Of a stretch of DNA of 64,000 nt, positions 55,596 through 64,000 are shown one piece after another. Numbering within the stretch: the stretch's first letter is position 1; each line of letters begins with the position of its first letter. The notes under the pieces were generated by a model, which saw only the letters and a list, made by a program, of their open reading frames with translations, was not told the DNA's origin and did not search any database. The stretch covers positions 26,542 to 90,541 of the forward strand of contig NZ_JACJPX010000035.1 of assembly GCF_014696315.1 (NCBI RefSeq). Direction: 5' to 3'. This DNA is from Calothrix membranacea FACHB-236. GTDB taxonomy: Bacteria > Cyanobacteriota > Cyanobacteriia > Cyanobacteriales > Nostocaceae. Made by a program: the position numbers and the translations under genes.

Positions 55596-56267
55596 TTAGC
55601 TGAGAGTTCCAGCAGATAAAGGTTTTTGGCGATTAGCAGCTTTTCTGAGCAATTCTCTGACTTCATTATCTGTAGTTTGGGGAAACTTACCATACCATTG
55701 ACCAACGCTGTAGAAAGGGGTTGGTGTCTCCAGACAAACAACTTCGTCTACTTTTTTTGCTAGTTGTTCGTAAGCTGGGGATGCAGCGACTGGTAATGCA
55801 ATGACAATCCGAGCAGGTTGCTGCTGTTTTACAGCTACAATCGCAGCGAACATGGTTGCACCTGTTGCTAAACCGTCATCAACTAAAATCACTGTTTTTC
55901 CTTGCAGTTTTGGCAAAGGGCGATTCCCACGATAAAGCTGTTCGCGCCTTGCTAATTCTTGTTGTTCTTTGGCTACTACTGAAGCGATCGCTTGTTCAGA
56001 AACATTAAGGTCGCGAACAATATCTTCATTGAGTATCTGTACATTACCAGATGCGATCGCGCCCATTGCTAATTCTTGTTGATTTGGTACACCTAGTTTG
56101 CGTACTATCAAAACATTTAATGCCACATTTAATTTTTCAGCAATTTCAAAGGCAACAGGTACACCACCTCTGGGTAAAGCTAGCACTAGCACCTCTGGGT
56201 GGTTAGCATAGGCTGCTAAATCTTTAGCTAGTAACTGACCTGCAAAACTTCGGTCTGGGAATAACAT
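55596..56267 (-). CDS. Phosphoribosyltransferase-fold protein
   Basis: 223 residues from ATG 56267 (MLFPDRSFAGQLLAKDL); the frame extends to 56378 without a clear ribosome-binding site. The N-terminus has ALPRGGVPVAFEIAEKLNV. The PRPP-binding motif is TVILVDDGLATGATMFAAI, followed by PVAASPAYEQLAKKVDEVVC. This is the widespread single-domain phosphoribosyltransferase of unknown substrate, not a named purine or pyrimidine enzyme. It follows the REC-kinase gene on the same strand. Confidence 0.88.
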   Translation of the reverse strand: MLFPDRSFAGQLLAKDLAAYANHPEVLVLALPRGGVPVAFEIAEKLNVALNVLIVRKLGVPNQQELAMGAIASGNVQILNEDIVRDLNVSEQAIASVVAKEQQELARREQLYRGNRPLPKLQGKTVILVDDGLATGATMFAAIVAVKQQQPARIVIALPVAASPAYEQLAKKVDEVVCLETPTPFYSVGQWYGKFPQTTDNEVRELLRKAANRQKPLSAGTLS

Positions 56268-56383
56268 GAGTAAGAATTGTTTGCCAATATTTTTCTTGTC
56301 TAACCTAATTTTAAAAATGTCAATATTATCTGTAATCTGACTAATGAGGCGACAATGTCCTACTATGTATCTATCCAAAGTAT

Positions 56384-56450
56384 GAGCGACACATCAATAT
56401 ATTCTAGAGGGCAGGGCATTGCCTTGCCCCTACAATCTGTCACGTTCTGA
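56384..56450. repeat. Dispersed GCGACACATCAATATATTCT repeat, intact copy
   Basis: GCGACACATCAATATATTCT, then AGAGGGCAGGGCATTGCC, TTGCCCCTACAATCTGTC, then ACGTTCT. A second copy at 62047-62325 is split by an insert. Confidence 0.88.
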
Positions 56451-56452
56451 TT

Positions 56453-57556
56453 TCAATCAGAGTAAGGAATATTAACTGTAAATGTTGTTCCTTCCCCTAC
56501 TTTACTATTAACAGTAATTTTACCTTTATGTAAATCTACACAACGCTTGACAATTGATAAACCTAAACCAGTACCAGCAATTGAACCTACATTTCGTGCT
56601 CGCTGGAAAGGCTGAAATAAGTTAATTTGGTCTTCTTGAGGAATACCCACGCCGTAATCCTGAATTTGCAGAATAATTTCACTATCCATAACTGTTAAAT
56701 AAAAATTAATCATGCTGTCTTGAGGAGAATATTTCAAAGCATTATTAATAAGATTAGTCAGGATTTGTCGGATTAGTTTTTGGTCAATTTTGGCTAGGAA
56801 TGTTGTGAGCTTTTGATTATTTTGCCTGGCAACAAAAACAATTCTCTGCTCGTAGATGTTGGCGGCTAAATCTTCTACTAAATCGTGGCAGAATTTTACT
56901 ATATCTACTATTTCTAAATTCAACTCCAACTGCTCGAAGTCTGTACGATTGAGCATCAATACATCATCCAGCAACTGAGTCATGTGTTTAATAGCTTTAT
57001 CGATGCGTTCTAAATGTTGTTGTTGCTTTTCTTGGCTGACACGATAGCTATAGGCTGCTAGATATTCTGTAGAAGAGGCAATAATAGTTAAAGGGGTACG
57101 AAACTCATGGGATGCTGTAGATATAAATCGCGCTCGCATTTGGCTGAGTTCTTGTTCTTTTCGCAGAATTTGCATCCGCTTGATGGCATACTCTACCGTT
57201 TTTACTAAAAGTTGGGATGAAATTTGTCCTTTTACCAAATAATCTTGTGCGCCTACAGCTAAGGCTTCTAGAGCAAGTTTTTTATCTTGTAAACCTGTGA
57301 GAACCACTATTGGTAGATGTGGAACTGCTGCTTGCATCTGAATCACGGTGTCTAGACCTTGAGAATCTGGTAATGATAGATCTAGAAGAATAACATCACA
57401 GTCAATATGTTGTAGTTGTGTTATTGCAAGTTGAAGCCGCTTAAAATGAGTGATCTGCCAAGAATTGGCATCACTATCTTGTAGGAGTTCTGTCAGTATT
57501 GCAACATCAGCAGGATTATCTTCTACAAGTAGAACTGTAAGTATCTCGCTTTCCAT
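56453..57556 (-). CDS. Receiver-histidine kinase fusion (REC-HK)
   Basis: 367 residues. An N-terminal receiver (VEDNPADVAI; VILLDLSLPDSQGLD; VVLTGLQDK; YLVKGQI) is linked to a kinase. HisKA has its histidine in STASHEFRTPLTIIASSTEY. The ATPase has ILTNLINNALKYS, IQDYGVGIPQ and GTGLGLSIVK. There is no sensor domain, so it may be driven through its receiver, for example by the seven-PAS kinase upstream. Third gene of a leftward cluster (58193, 57729, 56453). Confidence 0.92.
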   Translation of the reverse strand: MESEILTVLLVEDNPADVAILTELLQDSDANSWQITHFKRLQLAITQLQHIDCDVILLDLSLPDSQGLDTVIQMQAAVPHLPIVVLTGLQDKKLALEALAVGAQDYLVKGQISSQLLVKTVEYAIKRMQILRKEQELSQMRARFISTASHEFRTPLTIIASSTEYLAAYSYRVSQEKQQQHLERIDKAIKHMTQLLDDVLMLNRTDFEQLELNLEIVDIVKFCHDLVEDLAANIYEQRIVFVARQNNQKLTTFLAKIDQKLIRQILTNLINNALKYSPQDSMINFYLTVMDSEIILQIQDYGVGIPQEDQINLFQPFQRARNVGSIAGTGLGLSIVKRCVDLHKGKITVNSKVGEGTTFTVNIPYSD

Positions 57557-57728
57557 ACATCATCTCACCCAGACCAGCACAATTTTTAAAGCCATAAAAT
57601 AACAACTATTTTTTTAATTAAATTATTATTTACGAAACTTAAAACTTAATTATTTTTGAATTTTAAGCATGAGATTAAAATAATCTTTGAATCTCAAATT
57701 GGCAATATTAAATCTAAAATTTGCACAG

Positions 57729-58184
57729 TTAAATATCCTGATGAGGAGGCAATTCAACCAGTGCTAACCAAAAATGCTCGATTGACCTAACTACTTCTAC
57801 AAATTGCTCGAGATCAACTGGTTTGACAAGGTAGCAATTAACATGAAGCTGATAACTCTTGAGAATATCAGTTTCCGCAGAGGAAGTGGTCAAAATCACA
57901 ATGGGAATAGTTTTAAGATTTTGGTCTGCTTTAATTTCTGCTAGTAGTTCTCTACCATTTTTCTTGGGTAAGTTTAAATCTAGCAGGATTAAATCAGGAC
58001 GAGTCACATCTACATATTTTCCTCGCTTATATAAATAATCGGTTGCCTCGGCTCCATCCCGGACAATACTTAATTTATTGAGAAATTTACTTTCGCAGAG
58101 AGTTTCTGCTATTAAGACGGCATCACTTTTTGAGTCTTCAACTAGTAAGATTTGGAGTACTTTTAATCGATGTTCAGGTGGCAT
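57729..58184 (-). CDS. Rcp1-like response regulator
   Basis: 151 residues, one receiver domain with extended ends. The acidic pair is in LLVEDSKSDAVLIAE. The acceptor Asp is in LILLDLNLPKKNGREL, the Thr is in VILTTSSAE and the Lys is in CYLVKPVDLEQF. This resembles Rcp1, the partner of cyanobacterial phytochrome Cph1. It lies 8 bp after the seven-PAS kinase and is its likely partner. Confidence 0.93.
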   Translation of the reverse strand: MPPEHRLKVLQILLVEDSKSDAVLIAETLCESKFLNKLSIVRDGAEATDYLYKRGKYVDVTRPDLILLDLNLPKKNGRELLAEIKADQNLKTIPIVILTTSSAETDILKSYQLHVNCYLVKPVDLEQFVEVVRSIEHFWLALVELPPHQDI

Positions 58185-58192
58185 ATTAAGTT

Positions 58193-61100
58193 CTAATTAC
58201 CAATGGGAAGTGTAAAGTAAAAAGTAGCTCCTTGTCCAAGTTGTGAATCAACCCAAATTCTGCCACCATGCCGTTCCACAATCTTTTTACAGATGGCTAA
58301 TCCTAAGCCTGTACCAGAGTACTCATCACTGGCATGAAGCCGTTGAAAAATTCCGAATATTCTTTCGGCGTACTGTGGTTCAATGCCAATCCCATTATCT
58401 TGAACCATGAAAATCCACTCTTCTTGAAAGGTAGCACAAAGGGGGTTACAGTTTTCAGCGAAGTGTGCATTAGTCAATGGTAATGTATTGTTTTTAGCAG
58501 AAATATATACCTTTGGAGGTAACTCACTACGGTATTTCAGGGAATTGCCAATTAAGTTTAGTAAAAGATTTGACATTTGGCTGGGATCGGCAAGCACAGT
58601 TGGTAAAGGTTCTGCGGTAATTAATGCTTGAGTTTCAGTGATGCTAATTTGCAAATCTTTTTTTACCTGTTCCAGCAAGGCATTACAATCAACTGATTGT
58701 AGCTTCAGTTCATAGCGACCGGCTCTAGAGTAGGCTAATAAATCTCTCACGAGTTGCTGCATCCGGATTGCGCCATCCACAATAAACTCGATATACATAT
58801 CTGCTTTCGCATCGAGTTGACCTTGATAACGCTTTGCCAGCATTTGTGTAAAACTGGTTACAGCCCTAAGTGGCTCTTGTAAATCGTGAGAGGCGACATA
58901 GGCGAATTGTTCTAGTTCTTGATTAGAGCGTTGTAACTCTTCTGCTAGTTTGCGGGATGATTCCTCTGCTGCTCTTAATCCAGTGACATCGCGAGTAATT
59001 GTCAGCACAGACTCAACGGTACCATTTGCTGCCAATTCTGGAACTACGTAAGTTTGGTAAGCTTTCCACTCATCCTGCTGGGTGACTCGAAATTCCGCTA
59101 TCCGCATTTGTCCTGTGGTAAAGACACTTTCTAGCGAAGCTGTCCAAAAATCAGTCATTTCTTGGGGATAATCTAACTCAGATGGTGTTTTGCCCAAATA
59201 GGTTTCTATAGGAATTCCCGACTGTTGTGTACTGGCTGGGTTGACATAAATATAGCGATATTGGCGATCGTGTCGGCTAATGACATCGGGTGTATTTTCT
59301 ACCAATGTCCTAAATTCTCGTTCTCGCTTTTGGAGAATCTCATTAGTTTCACGCAGTTCTTTTGTGCGTTGTTGAACTTGCAGTTCTAATTCATCTTTTG
59401 CAGTTCTGAGTGTTTGCTCTGCTTGCTTTTGCAGAGTAATGTTTTGTGACATGGATAAACCCGCAAATATTTCTCCCTGCTCGTTGAATAGGGGAAGTGT
59501 ATAGATTTGATAGATGCGATCGCCAAAATATAGTTCAATAATTGTGGTTTCTCCTGCCAATGCAGCTCGATAGCACGGTTCTAAAACAGCACTGGTTTCT
59601 GGAGGTACGACTTCCCAGAGAGTATGCTCATCTAGTTGTTCTTTCGTTAAACCAACTTTACTAATTTCTGTACCATCAGAGAGTAAATAGCGTAAATCGC
59701 GATCAAAAATGTGAACAGCACCATTGGGGAAGTTATGGGCTAAGGTGCGATACAAATATTCACTTTTACGCAGTGCTTCTTTAGCTTGTTTTTGCAGCGT
59801 AATATCATCACCAAAAATGATAATGCCACCAATTTCACCTGTAGCAGTATGCCAAGGGTGAATTTCCCAGCTAACCCACTGCTGGGTTCCATCTGCGCGG
59901 ATAAACAAATCTTCATCGCATTTTTCGCTGCTTCCAGCTAGACAGCGTTGATGGATTTGTCGCCATTTCTCGCTAATTTCGGGAAAAATTTCGTAGTGCG
60001 ATCGCCCAATTAGGGATTCAACTGCATTGAGATTATACTCATCCACCCATCGTTGACTAGCGATGATGTAGCGCATATCTTTGTCAAACATGGCAATCCC
60101 AGCAGGTGCATACTGGGCAAATAAGCGTAAAGTGGCTTCGCTGGCTTGCAAATTTTGTTCTGCTTGTTTGCGTTCGGTAATTTCCTCACACACGATACTG
60201 ATACCAATAATCCGTTCGCCATCTTTCAATGGCAAAAAGCTTTCTAACCAAGTCCGTTGGACACCGGGTTGAGCTGGCGTTTCTCCAGTTATTTCTATAT
60301 TGAGTACAGGTTCGCCTGTGGCCAAAATGGAGCGAAACATTTGTCCTACGGCATCTGCTATGTTAGGTAGCAGCTCTTGTACTGTCCGACCGATATGTGC
60401 ATCAATCGCAAAACCATTTATTTGGGCTAGGCGTTCATTAATCCGCAAAAAGCGCAAATCTGGATCTAATACGCTTAAGCCAATGGGGGCTGATTGGTAG
60501 ATAGTTTCAATTTCTGCTAGTTGACGCTGTAGCTGAATTTGATTTTCCCTTAAGGCTGCTTCTGTGCGTTTGCGTTCGGTAATATCTCGACAAACACAGA
60601 ATCGCAGCAAATCTCCTTCCCACTCCACAATGTTAAAGCTAATTTCCACATCGTAGACTGAGCCATCTTTGCGGCGATGCTGAGTTTCTAAAATCCCACT
60701 GTTGGAATTAATGCAGTGTTGCATGATTTGCTGTAGCTCTGCATGGGTGTACTGAGCATCCCAATCAAAAATACTTAGCTGGGCAATTTCTGGGAGAGTG
60801 TAGCCCAACATTGCCGCAAATCGGGGATTGGCATCTAATACTTTACCTTGTTTGTCTAAAATGACGATGCCATCAAAGGAGGTTTTAAGCAGGGTTTGAA
60901 TCCGCAGCGATTCTTTTGCTAATTTTTGTTCAGCCTGTTTCCGCTCTGACATATCTTCAAAGGCGCTGACAGTGGCGATAATTTGCCCATCTCGATCCAG
61001 AATTGGCGCTGCACTCACAGACAACAGTGTGAATGTACCATCACCTCGGCGGTAGCGCATTTCCTCAGCTTTAACGACTTCACCAGAAAGCAGCGCACGG

Positions 61101-61861
61101 GCTAGGGGGTACTCTTGAGGTTGGTAAGGTTGCCCATCTTCGTGAATTGCATTGTATTTGATGTAGTCTTGGTAAGTCTTGGCTTGTAATAAAGGATGCT
61201 GCAACAGTCTGACGGCTTCCTGATTGTGAAACAGAAGTTTTCCCGAAGGAGCCTCTGCGATCGCCACACCCACAGGCATTTGTTGCAGGACTTGTTCTAA
61301 GCGGCTGCGTTCTGCTTTTAACTGCATTTGGCTTTCGTGAGATGCTTGTTCTGCTCTTTGCCGTTCCGCAATTTCTCGGCGCAGGGATTCATTAACGGCG
61401 GCTAAATCCTGGGTTCTAGCCGTAATTCTGGCTTCTAATTCCTCAGTTAGTAGGCGTAATGCATCTTCTGCTTGCTGGCGTTCTGTAATGTCTCTGGTGG
61501 TAGTGATAACTGCCTCAATTTCTCCGTCATTTCCCTCAATGGGAGAAATTACATATTCGTAGTACCTCACGCCATTAATAGTAGGGAAACTCGTTTCACC
61601 TCGAATCGGGATTCCAGTCTGCAATACAGATCTACGTTGCAGATCATAAACTTCCATAATTTCAGCGGGAAATCCTAACTCTTGCCAAGTTTTACCCAGC
61701 ACTTGCGCCTGTTCTAAACCCAAAGCTACTAACCCAGCAGGGCTAGCATAAAGATAGCGTAAGTTGCGATCGCTAATGTAGATATGATCGGTAGAGGCTG
61801 CCAAAACCCGATCTATCAGTCCGATCTGCTCTGAGAACATAGAATTTTCCTGGCTTCCCAT
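58193..61861 (-). CDS. Seven-PAS sensor histidine kinase
   Basis: About 1222 residues from the ATG at 61861 (MGSQENSMFSEQ), which has GAGG eight bases upstream; the open frame to 61951 adds a repeat-derived extension. There is no membrane segment. Seven PAS domains in tandem end with ITERQ, MSERK, ITERK, ITERK, ITLQK, ITLQK and VTGLR-type linkers. The phytochrome-type HisKA, about 240 residues from the end, has its histidine in YVASHDLQEPLRAV. The ATPase has LLLNLIGNSLKYRS, VQDNGIGIEP and GTGLGLAICK. It lacks the GAF and PHY domains of a true phytochrome. First gene of the three-gene cluster. Confidence 0.92.
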   Translation of the reverse strand: MGSQENSMFSEQIGLIDRVLAASTDHIYISDRNLRYLYASPAGLVALGLEQAQVLGKTWQELGFPAEIMEVYDLQRRSVLQTGIPIRGETSFPTINGVRYYEYVISPIEGNDGEIEAVITTTRDITERQQAEDALRLLTEELEARITARTQDLAAVNESLRREIAERQRAEQASHESQMQLKAERSRLEQVLQQMPVGVAIAEAPSGKLLFHNQEAVRLLQHPLLQAKTYQDYIKYNAIHEDGQPYQPQEYPLARALLSGEVVKAEEMRYRRGDGTFTLLSVSAAPILDRDGQIIATVSAFEDMSERKQAEQKLAKESLRIQTLLKTSFDGIVILDKQGKVLDANPRFAAMLGYTLPEIAQLSIFDWDAQYTHAELQQIMQHCINSNSGILETQHRRKDGSVYDVEISFNIVEWEGDLLRFCVCRDITERKRTEAALRENQIQLQRQLAEIETIYQSAPIGLSVLDPDLRFLRINERLAQINGFAIDAHIGRTVQELLPNIADAVGQMFRSILATGEPVLNIEITGETPAQPGVQRTWLESFLPLKDGERIIGISIVCEEITERKQAEQNLQASEATLRLFAQYAPAGIAMFDKDMRYIIASQRWVDEYNLNAVESLIGRSHYEIFPEISEKWRQIHQRCLAGSSEKCDEDLFIRADGTQQWVSWEIHPWHTATGEIGGIIIFGDDITLQKQAKEALRKSEYLYRTLAHNFPNGAVHIFDRDLRYLLSDGTEISKVGLTKEQLDEHTLWEVVPPETSAVLEPCYRAALAGETTIIELYFGDRIYQIYTLPLFNEQGEIFAGLSMSQNITLQKQAEQTLRTAKDELELQVQQRTKELRETNEILQKREREFRTLVENTPDVISRHDRQYRYIYVNPASTQQSGIPIETYLGKTPSELDYPQEMTDFWTASLESVFTTGQMRIAEFRVTQQDEWKAYQTYVVPELAANGTVESVLTITRDVTGLRAAEESSRKLAEELQRSNQELEQFAYVASHDLQEPLRAVTSFTQMLAKRYQGQLDAKADMYIEFIVDGAIRMQQLVRDLLAYSRAGRYELKLQSVDCNALLEQVKKDLQISITETQALITAEPLPTVLADPSQMSNLLLNLIGNSLKYRSELPPKVYISAKNNTLPLTNAHFAENCNPLCATFQEEWIFMVQDNGIGIEPQYAERIFGIFQRLHASDEYSGTGLGLAICKKIVERHGGRIWVDSQLGQGATFYFTLPIGN

Positions 61862-61996
61862 TACTGTATCCTCAAAAGTGTCGCTGGTCAGCTCATACAC
61901 ATCTTGATTGCATATTTTTTTGTTGGGGTTGTCAAGGGTCAACAGTCGCATGTCAAAGACTAGAGCGCCAGTCCAGTAGTGGGGAAGCCAAAAGTT

Positions 61997-62024
61997 AGAG
62001 AGACACGATTAATCGCGTCTCTAC
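61997..62024. repeat. Single copy of the GAGACGCGATTAATCGCGTCTC palindrome
   Basis: Arms GAGAGACACGATT and AATCGCGTCTCTAC. Same family as 2937-2964 and the expanded forms at 17059 and 17928. Confidence 0.85.
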
Positions 62025-62046
62025 TCATACCAATTCAAATAATGTT

Positions 62047-62325
62047 TGCGACACATCAATATATTCTAGAGGGCAAGGCAATGCCCACCTGTGTCAACTG
62101 AAGCTAAAAGCTATATACGGCGGGCGTTGTACAAATACCTCGCGCCCTCATCCCCTAACCCCTTCTCCCGCAGGAGAAGGGGAACTAAATCTCTTGCTCC
62201 CCTCTCCCGCCGGGAGAGGGGTTGGGGGTGAGGGCGAAACCTTGCACAAGAGCGGGTTTCGCGTTAAGTTGACACCAATGTGCCATGCCCCTACTATCTG
62301 TCGCATTCTTTTTTTAAATTGGTAT
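62047..62325. repeat. Dispersed repeat interrupted by a nested insert
   Basis: The GCGACACATCAATATATTCT repeat of 56384 is found in two parts, about 62047-62085 and about 62284-62315. Between them lies about 200 bp containing CCCTAACCCCTTCTCCC and CCTCTCCCGCCGGGAGAGGG hairpins. That G/C-rich family is common in cyanobacterial spacers, so the insert has jumped into an older repeat. Confidence 0.8.
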
Positions 62326-62397
62326 CAAAATTCAAGATTGCAGAGGCGAAAAATTTCTATCTCTTAATAAATCAACCAATTTGCCAAAAAGCTTGAG

Positions 62398-62403
62398 TAT
62401 AAT
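62398..62403 (+). promoter_or_regulatory. -10 element of the Tudor-knot protein gene
   Basis: TATAAT, a perfect -10 hexamer. Transcription would begin near 62410, so the ATG at 62412 would have no leader, while ATG 62439 has both a leader and GGGAG. No good -35 is seen. Confidence 0.5.
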
Positions 62404-62438
62404 TGCATACTATGTTTTGGCGTTGGGAGAACCCGCTC

Positions 62439-63743
62439 ATGGATAAATCAATTGTGCAGTTGGTTGATGAATTACCAAGTGACAATATCAGTATCAAGGT
62501 TTTGAACGCTCTCAATTATGTTGCCCCAGGACAGTGGAACAACCTGGTAGGTTTTGACAATAGTGTCCGTGCAATTACGGGGGAAACTGACCCAGCAGTT
62601 ATCCAAAGAATCCGCGATCGCGCTGTTTCTCTCTATCACGATCCGCAAAATGGCTATCAGATGGCGGTGAAACTATATCAAACCATCGATAAAGCCGACA
62701 CAGCTATGGCTACAGCAGCTTTAGCCAATAAAGTAGGGGAAAAAATCGGTTTTCTATCTTTTTTAAGTAACATTACTCCCAAAGCAGACGTAACTCAAAC
62801 TATAGATTTAGTCTTAAAAATTGCAATTGAAATTATTGCTTTCTCTAAAATAAATGGTATTCCTAGCCCTAATCCCCAAGTATTTGCTCAATCTCTAGCT
62901 GACAACTATAAAGATGCTTCCCTGATGCGGATGATAGCCTTAGTCTGTATAGATGGAATGCTACCTTTAGGGCCTGATTTTCTCAACAAAATTCACACCA
63001 TTATTACTGGCACAGATGCCAACGTAGTCGCGCAAAATCCTGTATTCTTAGCAGTTAATACTGCTTTGCCTGGTAATAATCCCTCCGAGAAATTTGGTTT
63101 TATTACTCAAGCTTTCAACTCTGTACAAGGCTGGATGAATGGCTTAGTAGCCAAGACAGGTTTAACACCCCAATCTATTACTAGCCATTTAGGTAATTTT
63201 ATTCAGATTGCTGATGATAACTTAGATTTTGTCGCCGCATTCTTGGATCAAACTACCAATTACTTCGAGCATACAGGGATTCAATCAGTAGCACGCGCCA
63301 TCATTTTGCGATCGCACTCTTTAGTAAAAGCCGAAACCCCCGCACCAGCACTACAGCCAAGCGCAGCACCCTCATCGGCGGCTAATTCAAGTAATAACCA
63401 GTATGGAGTCAGTAAAACCGTGGAAGTTTGGGACGGAGAGGAAGAAGATTGGTATCAAGCCACAATTGAGAAAGTCGAAAATGACCAATTCTTTGTCAAT
63501 TACATTGGTTATGGTTCATCCTACAACGAATGGGTAGGCGAGGATGAAATTCGCATTCGTGAACATGGCTCATCCGATAGCAACGGATTTGCAGTCAATC
63601 AAAAAATCAAAGTTTGGGACGAAGACAACGAAGATTGGTATTCTGCCAGTATTCAGAAAATTCAAGGACAACAATACTATGTGCATTACCTAGATTACGA
63701 TTCTTCCTATGATGAATGGGTGGATTTGGAAGAGATTAGATAA
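62439..63743 (+). CDS. Protein with two C-terminal Tudor-knot-like repeats
   Basis: 434 residues from ATG 62439 (MDKSIVQLVDELPSDN), chosen for the GGGAGA site eight bases upstream; ATG 62412 is possible. The N-terminal 300 residues are helical and unknown (IRDRAVSLYHDPQNGYQMAV, LVLKIAIEIIAFSKING, DNYKDASLMRMIALV). After a Pro/Ala/Ser linker come two repeats: VEVWDGEEEDWYQATIEKVE...YNEWVGEDEIR and KVWDEDNEDWYSASIQKIQ...YDEWVDLEEIR. They match the Tudor-knot/chromo-barrel pattern (W-x-A, then Y-x-EWV). Such domains bind nucleic acid or methylated residues in eukaryotes; the bacterial target is unknown. A strong terminator follows. Confidence 0.82.
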   Translation: MDKSIVQLVDELPSDNISIKVLNALNYVAPGQWNNLVGFDNSVRAITGETDPAVIQRIRDRAVSLYHDPQNGYQMAVKLYQTIDKADTAMATAALANKVGEKIGFLSFLSNITPKADVTQTIDLVLKIAIEIIAFSKINGIPSPNPQVFAQSLADNYKDASLMRMIALVCIDGMLPLGPDFLNKIHTIITGTDANVVAQNPVFLAVNTALPGNNPSEKFGFITQAFNSVQGWMNGLVAKTGLTPQSITSHLGNFIQIADDNLDFVAAFLDQTTNYFEHTGIQSVARAIILRSHSLVKAETPAPALQPSAAPSSAANSSNNQYGVSKTVEVWDGEEEDWYQATIEKVENDQFFVNYIGYGSSYNEWVGEDEIRIREHGSSDSNGFAVNQKIKVWDEDNEDWYSASIQKIQGQQYYVHYLDYDSSYDEWVDLEEIR

Positions 63744-63771
63744 TTCGTAATGCGTAATTAAGAACTTGTTC

Positions 63772-63808
63772 AGATACCCGACTTTTTGAAAAAGTCGGGT
63801 ATCTTTTT
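63772..63808 (+). terminator. Rho-independent terminator
   Basis: Arms AGATACCCGACTTTTT (63772-63787) and AAAAAGTCGGGTATCT (63789-63804), then more T. 28 bp after the stop at 63743. The full-length complementarity is nearly perfect. Confidence 0.93.
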
Positions 63809-63838
63809 GTTTAAGTTGACATCAATGGGTCGTCAATG

Positions 63839-64000
63839 GTTAAGCTCATTAGCGATCGATTTGTCACTGATTAAAAAAGCCAGATCAATTGGGGGAGAAT
63901 CCCCCAAACCCCCGATTGGGTGACGGTTGCGTCCCCCAAACCCCCTCCAAAATTATTGTTCGGTTTTTTTGTTGAGTAACTAGTTTTTTGGTTTTGTTAT
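63839..64000. repeat. Dispersed repeat, copy B (cut by window end)
   Basis: Same blocks as 31191-31379 in the same order. Copy B has an extra CCCGATTGGGTGACGGTTGC segment (about 63911-63930) and lacks the late insert of copy A. It continues past the window. Confidence 0.88.

Noticed and set aside
58193..61861. Phytochrome photoreceptor
   Set aside because: The HisKA is of phytochrome type, but no GAF with chromophore Cys and no PHY domain is present; only PAS domains were found.
1..64000. tRNA, rRNA, prophage or insertion-sequence genes
   Set aside because: I scanned the spacers for tRNA T-loop strings, transposase motifs and phage genes and saw none. A covariance search could still reveal something I missed.

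Overview
This 64 kb window looks like the chromosome of a filamentous, probably heterocyst-forming cyanobacterium (Nostocales: Nostoc, Calothrix, Tolypothrix or a relative). The HIP1 octamer GCGATCGC is very frequent. Spacers are full of short tandem heptamer-type repeats and small palindromes. The gene set is also typical: carotenoid isomerase CrtH, carboxysome shell genes ccmK3-ccmK4, AMIN-domain proteins, a CYP110-like P450, Rcp1-like regulators and very long multi-PAS kinases. No rRNA, tRNA, CRISPR array, insertion sequence or prophage was recognised.

Layout. 1-14 kb: a 5'-truncated U32 peptidase gene with repeat DNA inside its reading frame, an alpha/beta hydrolase, polyphosphate kinase ppk1 behind a candidate Pho box, aroE, a sensor kinase, a second hydrolase with an unknown partner, a secreted protein, a YggT protein, upp, a G-rich heptamer array and a candidate small RNA with its own promoter and terminator. 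14-27 kb: crtH, an AMIN/beta-lactamase-fold protein, a cyanovirin-N homology lectin, purT, a pentapeptide protein, a MazEF-like toxin-antitoxin pair, an ABC-F ATPase, a DUF1824-like protein, an SPFH protein, an ABC exporter and a HigBA-like toxin-antitoxin pair. 27-33 kb: a hexapeptide acyltransferase, a cytochrome P450, a ParA/coiled-coil gene pair that fits the carboxysome-positioning system McdAB, a third hydrolase and a secreted protein. 33-44 kb: two sensor-kinase operons whose sensor modules are paralogous, on either side of ccmK3-ccmK4. 45-52 kb: a MOSC protein and a complete cytochrome c oxidase locus, ctaB and ctaA leftward and ctaCDE rightward. 53-64 kb: a Ser/Thr kinase with a duplicated N-terminus, a membrane-anchored PstS-like protein, a phosphoribosyltransferase, a three-gene two-component cluster led by a seven-PAS kinase, and a protein ending in two Tudor-knot-like repeats.

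How the genes work together. Three themes stand out. Carbon fixation: ccmK3-ccmK4 and, about 7 kb away, the putative mcdAB. Respiration: heme A synthesis genes beside the oxidase subunits that use heme A. Signalling: five histidine kinases, three of them in operons with receiver proteins. The repeat content is itself notable. Several dispersed repeats occur two or more times within the window, one copy is split by a nested repeat, and repeat DNA lies immediately upstream of several genes, where it creates false N-terminal extensions. I trimmed those starts.
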